NCBI RefSeq assembly: GCF_002217795.2
Contig: NZ_AP018823.1
Coordinates: 868,001-932,000 of the forward strand
Origin: Aquitalea magnusonii
GTDB taxonomy: Bacteria > Pseudomonadota > Gammaproteobacteria > Burkholderiales > Chromobacteriaceae
DNA: 64,000 nucleotides
Direction: 5' to 3'
Within the stretch, counting starts at the first letter, position 1. Each line of letters begins with the position of its first letter. Positions 23,560-31,513 of the stretch are shown one piece after another. Both the position numbers and the translations under genes were made by a program. Below the pieces are notes generated by a model. That model was given only the letters and a program-made list of their open reading frames with translations. It was not told the origin of the DNA and did not search any database.

Positions 23560-24474
23560 TTATCGAAGATTGACGGTCAACCATACGCCCGCGGTGGCAA
23601 GACCAATCCCGAGCCAGGCAAGCCCGGGCATGGACTCCCCGAGCAGCACCCCCGCCGCGATGGCAGCGCAGGGCGGAACCAGGAAAAACAGTGCTGAGAC
23701 CCTGGATGCAGGGCGATGCCGGACAAGATGGAGGAGTAGCCCAATCGCAATCAGCGAGTTGCCGATCACCAGATAGGCGAGTGAACACAGCATCTCGCTG
23801 CGCCACTCTATATGGCCAGACTCCAGCAGCAGGGCGAGTGGTGCTATCAGCAGCAGTCCTACGCTGGTCTGTATCAGTGTGGCGGAAATCGGGTGCATGG
23901 AAGCCGACGTTTTCTTCTCGTATAACACTCCCAGAGTCATGCCGGACAGGGCAATACAGCTCAGCGTGATGCCCTGCCACGGCGTTGACTCAATGGCCGA
24001 TTTTGACAGGATGACAATAGCCGCGCCGGCAAAGCCCAGACTGAGTCCGCACCACTGCTTGCTTGAAACGCGCTCCTTGATCCATATCGGGGCAATGATT
24101 GCGACGAGAATGGGCTGCAAGGAGACCATAAGCGCCAGCGCTCCGGCTGATAGCCCTGCCCTGAGTGCAAGATAGGTTCCGCCAAAGTAGATGACTTGAA
24201 TGCAAACGCCGATTACGCAAACGTTTAGCCAGTCACGGCCGTGATGCGGAACGGGCAGGCGGAATCCAAGCTGGATGGGTAAAAGAATGACAACGACGCA
24301 GCCATAGCGCAATGCCAGGAAGGTAAGCGGTTCGATATGCTGCAAACCGATTTTTACTACGGCAAATCCTGTTGCCCACAGCAATAGAAACACTATTGGT
24401 GCGGCAACATCCAGCACCATGCGATGCTGCATGAATAGATCAAATTGTCGAAAGGCTGATGAGGGCAGTGACAT
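23560..24474 (-). CDS. EamA/DMT-family transporter
   Basis: 304 residues in ten hydrophobic helices arranged as two five-helix repeats. The EamA hallmarks are visible: FLLLWATGFAVVKIGL at the start, ISATLIQTSVGLLLIAPLAL in the second half, and AGVLLGESMPGLAWLGIGL near the C-terminus. This family of inner-membrane exporters usually moves amino acids or other small metabolites; the substrate cannot be told. The start at MSLPSSAFRQFDLF is reasonable. Confidence 0.9.
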   Translation of the reverse strand: MSLPSSAFRQFDLFMQHRMVLDVAAPIVFLLLWATGFAVVKIGLQHIEPLTFLALRYGCVVVILLPIQLGFRLPVPHHGRDWLNVCVIGVCIQVIYFGGTYLALRAGLSAGALALMVSLQPILVAIIAPIWIKERVSSKQWCGLSLGFAGAAIVILSKSAIESTPWQGITLSCIALSGMTLGVLYEKKTSASMHPISATLIQTSVGLLLIAPLALLLESGHIEWRSEMLCSLAYLVIGNSLIAIGLLLHLVRHRPASRVSALFFLVPPCAAIAAGVLLGESMPGLAWLGIGLATAGVWLTVNLR

Positions 24475-24943
24475 CGCACTTTCCTTCCTTGGATGTGCAT
24501 AGATGAATCCGTTGCTGCCCTTATTTGAAAAAAAGGTGTTGCTCTATATGGCAGGCACTCAGCTCGGGCAATAAATCTAAGTGGCTTTACCTACCGTGTA
24601 AGCTGGCAGATGTCATGGCTTGAGTGTGAAAGCCTTGGGCATGGCGGCGGATGAGTAGGCCGGCTGCCAGTCGTGCGCAGCATGACCATCGCCATTGATT
24701 GCGAGAAAGGTATATGGCTTGCAGTAATCCCGATTAGGGCCGTGCTGCCTTCCAGGCAAACTGGTGGTGGCGCATTTCAAGATGGAAAAAGTTTGTTGCC
24801 ACGGACTTCTATCGTGCCGCAGTCCGGTCGTGTCATGGCTGACGTAGCCTGGCCTGTCGCGGGGATTGCGCATGAGGGGTTCGGCCAAGTGTCCGATCTT
24901 CTCCATGCGTATTGCTGCTAAGTCTTGCAGAGTAGTCGCAGCG
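24475..24943. other. Intergenic stretch with a doubtful leftward ORF
   Basis: A leftward frame at 24613-25089 ends inside this stretch and overlaps the acetyltransferase gene in another frame. Its last 60 or so codons (ending MPKAFTLKP) look more protein-like than its start, so a decayed gene end is possible. No start or ribosome-binding site is convincing, and it is not called as a gene. Confidence 0.3.
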
Positions 24944-25468
24944 CTATGACTGAGCCGTAGCTGGCTCACTGCTGTAGAGCAGGGTGGGGACGCTACTGCC
25001 GGGAAAGTCAAAAAGCCCGCAGCGATGCAGGCCAGCCTTTTGCAGTACCCGTGCCGATGCCAGATTATCGGCATTGATATAGCCGACAACCCGCGGTAAC
25101 TGCAATTGTGTCAGGCCATACTGCACACAGGCAGCCGCAGCCTCGCTGGCATAGCCCAGTCCGCGCCATGTGGGCAGCATGGTATAGCCCACATCAACAT
25201 CCGCCAGTCCTTCACGCCGGATCAGCCCGCACATGCCGACAGGCTGGTCATCCTCCAGCCTTTCCATGCACCACAGCCCGATGCCGTGCTGCGCATAGCT
25301 TGCCAGCGGGCCACGGCTGATGTAGTCGCCGGCATCTTGCAGCGTGTACACCCCACGATCCGAGACATTGCGGATAAAATCCGGGTCAGTCAGCAGGGCC
25401 AGCACCAGCGGTGCATCCTGCATGGTGAATTCGCGCAGTCGCAATCTGGGCGTAAAAATGGGTAACAT
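24944..25468 (-). CDS. GNAT N-acetyltransferase, RimJ/RimL-like
   Basis: 174 residues, the single GNAT fold. It begins with a RimL-type opening (TPRLRLREFTMQDAPLVLALL) and carries the acetyl-CoA loop GYTMLPTWRGLGYASEAAAA (about 105-124), followed by VVGYINADNLASARVLQKAGL, which is typical of the family. It probably acetylates an amino group of a protein N-terminus or small molecule; the substrate is unknown. Single gene, upstream of tRNA-Ser on the opposite strand. Confidence 0.9.
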   Translation of the reverse strand: MLPIFTPRLRLREFTMQDAPLVLALLTDPDFIRNVSDRGVYTLQDAGDYISRGPLASYAQHGIGLWCMERLEDDQPVGMCGLIRREGLADVDVGYTMLPTWRGLGYASEAAAACVQYGLTQLQLPRVVGYINADNLASARVLQKAGLHRCGLFDFPGSSVPTLLYSSEPATAQS

Positions 25469-25671
25469 GATTTGCTTTGCATCTGGACAAGGTGCTGGCC
25501 AGTTTACTGCATGGTAAGCGCGTTGCGATCAATTCCGCCCACATGACGACCTGCACGGCAGCAACTGCAGCCGCACCTGACGCGGCTAGCAATTTTTTTG
25601 TTGGGATCTTGCCAAAACCAGACAGTGCCTGTATTATCGCCCTCTCTGTTGCAGCACTGCAGCAGCCATCT

Positions 25672-25762
25672 GGAGAGGTGGATGAGTGGTTTAAGTCGCA
25701 CGCCTGGAAAGCGTGTTTAGGGTAATACCCTAACGGGGGTTCGAATCCCCCCCTCTCCGCCA
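25672..25762 (+). tRNA. tRNA-Ser (GGA)
   Basis: 91-nt class II tRNA. Acceptor GGAGAGG pairs with CCTCTCC, anticodon loop CTGGAAA gives GGA, a long variable arm (TTTAGGGTAATACCCTAA) is present, the T-arm is GGTTCGAATCC, and CCA is encoded. Mobile DNA starts immediately after it, a common integration point for tyrosine integrases. Confidence 0.95.
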
Positions 25763-25992
25763 AACACCCCTAAAGTGTTGTTTTTACAGTAAATTCAAGT
25801 TCTGCAGGGCTTTTTTGCTCCTGAGTTCTACACAACACTCCTACACATTGGCGGTAATAAGTTCAGTTTTCTTCTGTAACGTCGCGGATTGTTTTGCACA
25901 CTTTCGCACGCGCTTTTGCACTGAGTACCCCTCGCAACAAATGCAAAAGAGCCTGCAAAAGCAGGCTCTAACCATAGCGTAGTTTTTAGCCA
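25763..25992. other. Junction of tRNA-Ser and mobile region, possible att flank
   Basis: Just past the tRNA lie two near-direct repeats, CTACACAAC (25829-25837) and CTACACATT (25843-25851), resembling integrase arm-type sites. No second copy of the tRNA 3' end was found in the window. The leftward terminator of the following gene is also here: AGAGCCTGC (25948-25956) and GCAGGCTCT (25961-25969). Confidence 0.4.
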
Positions 25993-26400
25993 TCAGGCAT
26001 CCAGTGGGAATGGCGGTCTAGTCGGAAGTTTCACCGAGGAATCAAATGATGTCGCGCGGATGATTTCCCTTAGATCATTACGATACGCTGCCCACTCGGT
26101 CGGTACCTGAATAGATTTCTCGTAGCAGCGTAGTACCGTTCGGTCAGACGCGTCCAGCGCAGCTTGTGCTTGCTGAATCTGGTTATAACGCAGCATGGCA
26201 TCATCAGTATCCGACTCTCGGATGTCTCCAAAATCACCGGCAACGGCCCGCGCAAAAAGCTCCCGGCCATGTTCTGTCGTGTCATCTGGCGCTGCCGTAA
26301 ATGGCACGGCCCCCAGAGTGACAAAACATACGGTCATCGTGATTGCGCGGCCGTTGTTAGCCCACTGCAGATCAGTTACCGCCGTATATTCAAATTTCAT
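25993..26400 (-). CDS. Phage tail-fibre-associated / fibre assembly-like protein
   Basis: 135 residues. It lies directly after the tail-fibre gene end, overlapping it by 4 nt (ATGA), which is the usual place for a fibre chaperone. The C-terminal half has the short helical repeat pattern of such proteins (QIQQAQAALDASDRTVLRCYEKS, PTEWAAYRNDLREIIRA). The N-terminal YTAVTDLQW segment is fibre-like. No exact family assignment. A terminator follows at 25948-25969. Confidence 0.55.
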   Translation of the reverse strand: MKFEYTAVTDLQWANNGRAITMTVCFVTLGAVPFTAAPDDTTEHGRELFARAVAGDFGDIRESDTDDAMLRYNQIQQAQAALDASDRTVLRCYEKSIQVPTEWAAYRNDLREIIRATSFDSSVKLPTRPPFPLDA

Positions 26401-26622
26401 GCAACCCTCTGCGCTAAAAAAATCGTAAAGTTGCCGCCCACTGCTACCAACGAGTGCATGGCTCTCCAGGTTCCCACCGCTGAGGCTCCCACAATCGAAT
26501 AAACCACGGACCCTTGCGTCACAGACTGGGACGAACCGGATGTATACAACTGCGCATAGTAAAGTTTGGCACCAGAGTAGAGAGTTCCGGCAACGATTGG
26601 GGTATTGGCGTTGGAGTAGAAC
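26397..26622 (-). pseudogene. Tail-fibre gene, C-terminal fragment cut by IS
   Basis: About 75 codons of a phage tail-fibre end, rich in Gly, Ser, Thr and Tyr (TLYSGAKLYYAQLY, GSVVYSIVGASAVGTW) and finishing FLAQRVA. The reading frame runs out into the IS element, where a chance GTG at 26648 opens it, so the original N-terminal part is gone. It is not found on the far side of the IS. The downstream chaperone-like gene overlaps by 4 nt. Confidence 0.75.
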
Positions 26623-26685
26623 TGAATCGCCCCTCCTTTTCTAGACACTTCGCGAGCCTCACACTAGGCCCCACAAGGAGGTGTC

Positions 26686-26964
26686 ATGAGCAAGCCGCGT
26701 TTCCCCGAAGCGTTCAAGATTGAAGCAGTCAAACAGGTAACCGAGCGTGGTTACCCAGTGGCCGAAGTCGCCAGCCGTCTCGGCGTATCTGCCCACAGCC
26801 TGTATCAATGGCTGAAACGCTTCGACCCCAAGCGCGCCCAACCGGCCGAACCCGCAGACCAGCAAGCCGAAATACGACGTCTCAAGGCAGAGCTCAAACG
26901 GGTCACCGAGGAGCGCGACATCCTAAAAAAGGCCGCCGCATACTTTGCCAAGGAGTCCGGGTAA
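26686..26964 (+). CDS. IS3-family transposase OrfA
   Basis: 92 residues. N-terminal helix-turn-helix of the transposase (PEAFKIEAVKQVTERGYPVAEVASRLGVSAHSLYQWLKR shape, about 5-45), then a leucine-zipper helix (EIRRLKAELKRVTEERDILKKA). A slippery A6G at 26925-26931 allows a -1 shift into orfB to make the full transposase. GGAGGTG ribosome-binding site before the ATG. Confidence 0.92.
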   Translation: MSKPRFPEAFKIEAVKQVTERGYPVAEVASRLGVSAHSLYQWLKRFDPKRAQPAEPADQQAEIRRLKAELKRVTEERDILKKAAAYFAKESG

Positions 26965-27836
26965 GGTATGCCTTCATCCGGGCCCATGCGCAGCAGTTCC
27001 CTATTCGACGGCTGTGTCGTGTTATGTCGGTGCATCCCAGTGGCTACTACGCCTGGAAAGCGTCACCGTACTCACCGCGAGCTCGAGAAGACCAGCGCTT
27101 GCTGGGGTATATCAAGCAGGCATGGCTCGAAAGTGGCGGTGTCTATGGCTATCGCAAGGTGCATGACGACATGCAGGCTCAGGGTGAGCGCTGCGGCAAA
27201 CATCGTGTGGCACGGCTGATGAAGCAGGAAGGCTTACGTTCGCAGACGGGTTACCACCGGCGTCCTGGGCATTACCGTGGCCGCCCGGCAGTGGTGGCAC
27301 CTAACCACCTGCAACGCCAGTTCACCGTGAATGAACCGAATAAAGCTTGGGTGACCGACATCACTTATATCCGCACGCATGAGGGGTGGTTGTACCTGGC
27401 GGTGGTGCTGGACCTGTTCTCGCGGCAGGTGATTGGCTGGTCGATGCAGTCACGTATCGATAGAGAGCTGGTGCTGAATGCCCTGTTGATGGCGGTATGG
27501 CGACGTCAGCCCAAGCAGGAGGTACTGGTGCATTCCGACCAAGGAAGTCAGTTCAGTAGCTACGATTGGCAGGACTTCTTGAAAGCTCATCGCTTGGTGC
27601 CCAGCATGAGTCGGCGTGGGAACTGCCACGACAATGCCGTGGCAGAGAGTTTCTTCCAGTTGCTGAAGCGGGAGCGCATCAAGCGCAAAACCTATCACGA
27701 CAGGGAGGAGGCCCGGCGGGATATCTTCGATTACATCGAAATGTTCTACAACCCGAAACGCCGGCATGGTTCCGCAAACGGGCTATCGCCGGTAGAGTTT
27801 GAGAAGCAATATTTCCAACGGCTCAAGAGTGTCTAG
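26931..27836 (+). CDS. IS3-family transposase OrfB (DDE integrase core)
   Basis: About 300 residues, read by -1 frameshift from OrfA at 26925-26931. The DDE catalytic triad is visible: Asp in WVTDITYI, Asp in HSDQGSQF and Glu in NAVAESFF, with the usual K/R seven residues later. The HTH_21 segment (SGGVYGYRKVHDDM) precedes it. No premature stops, so the element may still be active. Confidence 0.92.
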   Translation, partial: GRRILCQGVRVRYAFIRAHAQQFPIRRLCRVMSVHPSGYYAWKASPYSPRAREDQRLLGYIKQAWLESGGVYGYRKVHDDMQAQGERCGKHRVARLMKQEGLRSQTGYHRRPGHYRGRPAVVAPNHLQRQFTVNEPNKAWVTDITYIRTHEGWLYLAVVLDLFSRQVIGWSMQSRIDRELVLNALLMAVWRRQPKQEVLVHSDQGSQFSSYDWQDFLKAHRLVPSMSRRGNCHDNAVAESFFQLLKRERIKRKTYHDREEARRDIFDYIEMFYNPKRRHGSANGLSPVEFEKQYFQRLKSV

Positions 27837-27854
27837 AGAAGCCGGGGCGATTCA

Positions 27855-28189
27855 GTGATAAATTGTGGTTTCATTTTTTTGCATACAGGGCACTGACGTT
27901 TAGATTGGCTTTTGAAATTTCGGAAGGAGTTAAGAAAAAATCTCATGTTCCTTGGTATAGGACTAATGGCATGAAAAAAATGTTAGAGAATTTCTTTACG
28001 CAGGAAGAGCTTAATAAGATGAATTCTATGAGGTTCAGTAAGTATTCTTATCTCAGAGATGTCTTGGAGGGTAGATTTTTAGAAGAGGCTAGACGAATTG
28101 TGTCTGGTAGAGAAGTTGGAGGTGATGCAATGAAATATGCAATGATTTTAAGAGAGTATTCCAATTCTACTGAAGAATATAAAATGTAG
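27855..28189 (+). pseudogene. Truncated AT-rich gene, 5' end removed at IS
   Basis: The frame is open from the IS border (27855) to the stop at 28189. The first apparent start is a TTG at 27863, and the ATG at 27971 would leave only 72 residues. Low GC and Lys/Glu-rich composition differ from the flanking phage genes. No known family. I read it as the 3' part of a foreign gene whose beginning was lost with the tail-fibre N-terminus. Confidence 0.45.
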
Positions 28190-28257
28190 CGATGCATTGG
28201 CTTGGGTATAGTGCCTAGCTGAGTAATCAATAAACTAGTGATGCTTGTACTTCACAC

Positions 28258-29232
28258 CTAGTAGCGGCGACCAAGAGACATGCCAAGATCAGAATAGACA
28301 AGACTCATTGCGTCATGAGCACTAGAAAATGGCCATATATCGAAAGCATGTCTGCGATCTTTCAGGACAAGCCAATATGCAAAGAAGGCAGTTGGTTGTA
28401 ACCAGAACGGATCGCTTGTTGTTCTCGATTTTATGCGTTCGACAATTGCAGGGCGGTCACGCACCATTAACTGTATTTCTGTTGCTACATCTGGCGTAAG
28501 GTACTTATTGCACTGATCAAGTATTTCAAGATTGAGACGTTCATCATAGCCAAAACCCGTGTCACCAATCTTGGCACGATACATACCTACAAGCTCTTCC
28601 CAGAGCTGCTTTCTAGGTCTGTTTTCTTCGTCAAGAAGGCGCATGGTTTCACAAAATAAATGATCAGCAGTTTCGATGAGCGCCATGCTGCTTGCAGCAA
28701 AACGCTTGGCCTGTGGGGGAACAATGCCGTTTGCTTTGTAGATGCTGTCATGCATCATTTCAGCGTAGGCATGCTGCATTATAGTTCTGATCTGTACTTC
28801 ACAGGGAAGGTTTGCAGGTACCGTTACCCCATCAAAATCGAGTGCATACTTGGAGCGGACCACGTAGTGACGAGACTGATATCCGAATGTTTCCGGCGCA
28901 ACTTCTACTTCTTGCTCCCAGTCTCTGTCGAGGGAGAATGCCCACGAATCAATGGATTCAAGTACTTCACTGACAACCTTGATCTGGGGGGAAATTAGTA
29001 CTACGAACCGTACGCCAACCAGGTCTGTCATCTGCATCAGTGGATCGTCATAATTTTTTCTTGCGATCTTACCAATTGCCGAATCAACTTCCTTTGCTCG
29101 ACTGCCTGTGATCTGCATCGAAACGGGTAGCCCATTCAACCTGTCAAGAATGCAAGACTGTACAAAACGGCCCCAGGCTTCTAACTGAGGTCGTTTTTGT
29201 TCCAAATCATGACGAAATACGTTTAAATCCAT
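28258..29232 (-). CDS. RelA/SpoT-domain (p)ppGpp synthetase-like protein
   Basis: 324 residues. All synthetase motifs are present: TGSRAKEVDSAIGKIARKN (about 43-61), MTDLVGVRFV with the Mg-binding Asp (about 68-77), FGYQSRHYVV (about 115-124), and CEVQIRTIMQHAYAEMMHD with catalytic Glu (about 143-161). There is no HD hydrolase domain. The C-terminal 120 residues match nothing I recognise. Its ATG overlaps the stop of the NA37 gene (TAATG), so the two are translationally coupled. In prophages such stand-alone synthetases can act as toxins (toxSAS, CapRel). Function here, defence or alarmone control, is inferred. Confidence 0.85.
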   Translation of the reverse strand: MDLNVFRHDLEQKRPQLEAWGRFVQSCILDRLNGLPVSMQITGSRAKEVDSAIGKIARKNYDDPLMQMTDLVGVRFVVLISPQIKVVSEVLESIDSWAFSLDRDWEQEVEVAPETFGYQSRHYVVRSKYALDFDGVTVPANLPCEVQIRTIMQHAYAEMMHDSIYKANGIVPPQAKRFAASSMALIETADHLFCETMRLLDEENRPRKQLWEELVGMYRAKIGDTGFGYDERLNLEILDQCNKYLTPDVATEIQLMVRDRPAIVERIKSRTTSDPFWLQPTAFFAYWLVLKDRRHAFDIWPFSSAHDAMSLVYSDLGMSLGRRY

Positions 29233-30311
29233 TATTCTTGTGCCTGGACTGCACCCTTAATGCGTACTTGCGTGTAGCCCTCAACATTTTCCTGAATGTC
29301 CACCATTTCCCTAAAATCATGCTCAGCGGGTACTCTAATCAGTACGCCGCTAGTGAAGGTCACATTTCTGGGCTTCTTCAGTTGATGTTTGATATATTCA
29401 GTATCTTTGACAATCGACTGGCTAGGAAAGCCTTTTGCAGTCATATGTTCAATGTATGCATCTCGTAATTCTTCTGGGAAAGTCCGTTCGGCGAACTCCT
29501 CCAAGTTAAGCGTTGGTACATGGTTTTTTAGTTCTGTACGTAAGGCTTCACGCAAGGTGTAGCGGTCTTCATCAGAAAGCTCTGAACTACTGATGAAGCT
29601 CTTGCTTTCTTCAAAGAAAACCCTTGTTTGGTGGCGTGAAGAAGTCGCGATGCTCATGCCCAAGAATTTGTCGTAGAAATACGCCGCAGCTTTCCCAGTC
29701 TCACTACTGGTTAACAAGTGATCAAAGAGAAAAGCCAAATAGTTGTCAGCGTTCTTTAGTCCATCATGGCCTGCCATTACATCTGCCAGTTCGATCAATA
29801 TTCCGACTTTATAGAGCCGTTGAGTTTCCGATAGAAGCATTTTCTTGATCAGTCTCAGCTGGATTTTTCCACCTTCCTCAACAACGTTGAATCCTTTGTC
29901 AGTCTCAGCTTTGATGACGGCAACAAATCGCTTGCTTGGCGCACCGATACGACCAGATAGAACTATAAGTACCCCACCTGGCCAGCGCGGGTTGGTTTGC
30001 GCCTCAGTAAGATCACGGGCAAATTGCTTCGATACATTAATGAATGTGGCGTCATCCTCTCCCATTACCATAGCCGCATTCTGCATGAATGACTCTGCAC
30101 TCGCCCTCGCAATTGACATATTTACACCGTGCGAACGGTTGCCGAGAGCCCCGATGATCCTAAGTTGCAATAAATCAAGAGACTCTTGATCAAGTCCAAT
30201 AAGCTCATCCGAACAGTCAGGGTCTTTTTTCACATTACCTTTGCCACGTGCATAGACAGTATGTGCAACCATGCGCTGGATTTGCATATCGCAAAAGTCA
30301 AACTCAGCCAT
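29232..30311 (-). CDS. 37-kDa nucleoid-associated protein family (NA37/NdpA-like)
   Basis: 359 residues, close to the 335 of YejK/NdpA. The order of blocks fits that family: an N-terminal region, a middle LIVLSGRIGAPSKRFVAVIKAETDKGF-type strand block near 135-165, KMLLSETQRLYKVGILIELAD (about 175-195), YFYDKFLGMSIA (about 225), and a C-terminal SGVLIRVPAEHDF end. A GGAG ribosome-binding site precedes the ATG. First gene of a two-gene unit with the RelA/SpoT-like gene. AT-richer than the phage backbone. NA37 proteins bind DNA; the pairing with an alarmone synthetase is unusual. Confidence 0.72.
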   Translation of the reverse strand: MAEFDFCDMQIQRMVAHTVYARGKGNVKKDPDCSDELIGLDQESLDLLQLRIIGALGNRSHGVNMSIARASAESFMQNAAMVMGEDDATFINVSKQFARDLTEAQTNPRWPGGVLIVLSGRIGAPSKRFVAVIKAETDKGFNVVEEGGKIQLRLIKKMLLSETQRLYKVGILIELADVMAGHDGLKNADNYLAFLFDHLLTSSETGKAAAYFYDKFLGMSIATSSRHQTRVFFEESKSFISSSELSDEDRYTLREALRTELKNHVPTLNLEEFAERTFPEELRDAYIEHMTAKGFPSQSIVKDTEYIKHQLKKPRNVTFTSGVLIRVPAEHDFREMVDIQENVEGYTQVRIKGAVQAQE

Positions 30312-30432
30312 TCAGGGGGGCTCCGTAAAGTAAGTGTGAATTGGGAATGTTTATCACTTTCAGACGCTAGCAGTATCCAGCTTTGGTATCAATGCTATCA
30401 CAATGGCATGAAAGTGAGTCATGGCCAAGCAA

Positions 30433-31194
30433 TTACCAGCTACAAATTACCAGCTCCGAACTAGCCTTCCCCCTGTTCTGGTTCACGCTGTATTGGATGG
30501 CTACCTGCTCCATCCTGAAGCCTGCGAACACGTCACGAATATCCGGGTGGTCGTTGATACTCAAGATCACCTTGCCCTTGCAGCTACGCATTACCTCGGC
30601 CAGTGCCTGGTACTCTTCAAATGGAAACGGCACTCCATAGCCCTCCGTCTGCCAGTACGGTGGGTCGGCATAGAACAGGGTGTGGGGTCGGTCGTACTTC
30701 TGGATGCAGGTTTTCCAGTCCAGGTGCTCGACGTAGGTCCGGGCCAGGCGCAAGTGTGCGGCCGACAGCTCCTCCTCGATGCGCAGCAGGTTCATCCGTG
30801 GCGGACTGGTGGTGGCAGTGCCAAAGACCTGGCTACTGACCCTGCCGCCAAAGGCCATCTTCTGCAGGTAGTAAAAGCGGGCTGCCCGCTGGATATCCGT
30901 GAGGATGACCTCCGGTGTGATCTGCAGCCACTTGTACATTTCCCGCGAGATCAGTGTCCACTTGAACTGGCGTACAAACTCCTCCAAGTGGTGTTGCACC
31001 ACCCGGTAGAGGTTCACCAGTTCGCCCGAGATGTCGTTCAACACCTCGACTTTGGCGGGCTTCTTCATGAAGTACAGGGCCGCTGCCCCGCAGAACGGTT
31101 CCACGTAGCAGGTATGCTCCGGGAACAGCGGCAGGATGTGTTTTGCCAGGCGGCGCTTACCGCCTATCCAGGGAATGATCGGAAGGGTTTGCAT
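30433..31194 (-). CDS. D12-class DNA adenine-N6 methyltransferase (Dam-like)
   Basis: 253 residues. Start chosen at MQTLPIIPWIGGK; earlier in-frame starts run through the com gene. SAM-binding motif PWIGGKRRLA and EPFCGAAAL at the N-terminus, and catalytic DPPYW (about 175). It overlaps com by 38 nt, exactly the place held by mom in phage Mu; several Mu-like prophages carry an adenine methylase here instead. Probably protects phage DNA against host restriction. Confidence 0.92.
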   Translation of the reverse strand: MQTLPIIPWIGGKRRLAKHILPLFPEHTCYVEPFCGAAALYFMKKPAKVEVLNDISGELVNLYRVVQHHLEEFVRQFKWTLISREMYKWLQITPEVILTDIQRAARFYYLQKMAFGGRVSSQVFGTATTSPPRMNLLRIEEELSAAHLRLARTYVEHLDWKTCIQKYDRPHTLFYADPPYWQTEGYGVPFPFEEYQALAEVMRSCKGKVILSINDHPDIRDVFAGFRMEQVAIQYSVNQNRGKASSELVICSW

Positions 31195-31354
31195 CAGGCG
31201 ATGTCCTGTCTGGCACGCCCTGGTGCGCTGGTGGGTGGCTCGCGGCCTTGAAATGGTTGAGTGTCCGGCAGCGCGGACACTTGATACTGAGGGTAATGTA
31301 CTGGCCTTCGGCCATTTTCCGGCCGCAATGGCCACAGCGAATATCGGTGTTCAT
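31157..31354 (-). CDS. com: Com-like zinc-finger translational regulator
   Basis: 65 residues with a four-cysteine zinc ribbon (IRCGHCGRKM ... IKCPRCRTLN) as in Mu Com, which opens an RNA hairpin to permit translation of mom. Here the overlapping downstream gene is an adenine methylase, so the same switch probably controls it. The C-terminal tail is basic and serine/proline-rich. Confidence 0.88.
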   Translation of the reverse strand: MNTDIRCGHCGRKMAEGQYITLSIKCPRCRTLNHFKAASHPPAHQGVPDRTSPDANPSDHSLDRR

Positions 31355-31513
31355 GTCTCTGCAAGGTCGTTAAAACCCGTTAGAATTGCCAGGCTTTCGT
31401 GCACGAAAGTGGCAGCCTCGGGTTGGCCTGCAGGTCTCTTCTGCGGTCAGCTGTCCGGGTGGGTGTTGGTAGCATCCACCCGGTCGCTGTCTCTCTATCG
31501 CCTTACGGCGTCA
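31355..31513 (-). promoter_or_regulatory. com leader / capsid terminator region
   Basis: Holds a perfect 16-bp palindrome CTTTCGTGCACGAAAG (31394-31409) about 40 bp upstream of the com start codon, and a hairpin CCGGGTGG/CCACCCGG between 31457 and 31485 just after the capsid gene. In other Mu-like phages the tail genes lie between capsid and com; here only these 159 bp remain. Confidence 0.5.

Larger units (their letters stand above)
26623..27854 (+). mobile_element. IS3-family insertion sequence
   Basis: 1232 bp. Terminal inverted repeats begin TGAATCGCCCC (26623) and end GGGGCGATTCA (27854), with an inner matching CTAGACACT block about 8 bases further in. It contains overlapping orfA and orfB with a slippery heptamer. 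No 3-4 bp target duplication is seen (AAC left, GTG right); the left flank is a tail-fibre fragment and the right flank a different truncated gene, which suggests a deletion next to the element. Confidence 0.88.

Noticed and set aside
24613..25089. Leftward 158-codon frame beside the acetyltransferase
   Set aside because: Overlaps the acetyltransferase in another frame and lacks a ribosome-binding site; only the last part looks protein-like.
25672..25762. Search for a second copy of the tRNA-Ser 3' end as attR
   Set aside because: No such repeat was seen before 64000, so an integrase-type element boundary could not be set.
27566..27802. Other frames inside the IS3 transposase
   Set aside because: OrfA/OrfB with DDE residues explain the whole element.
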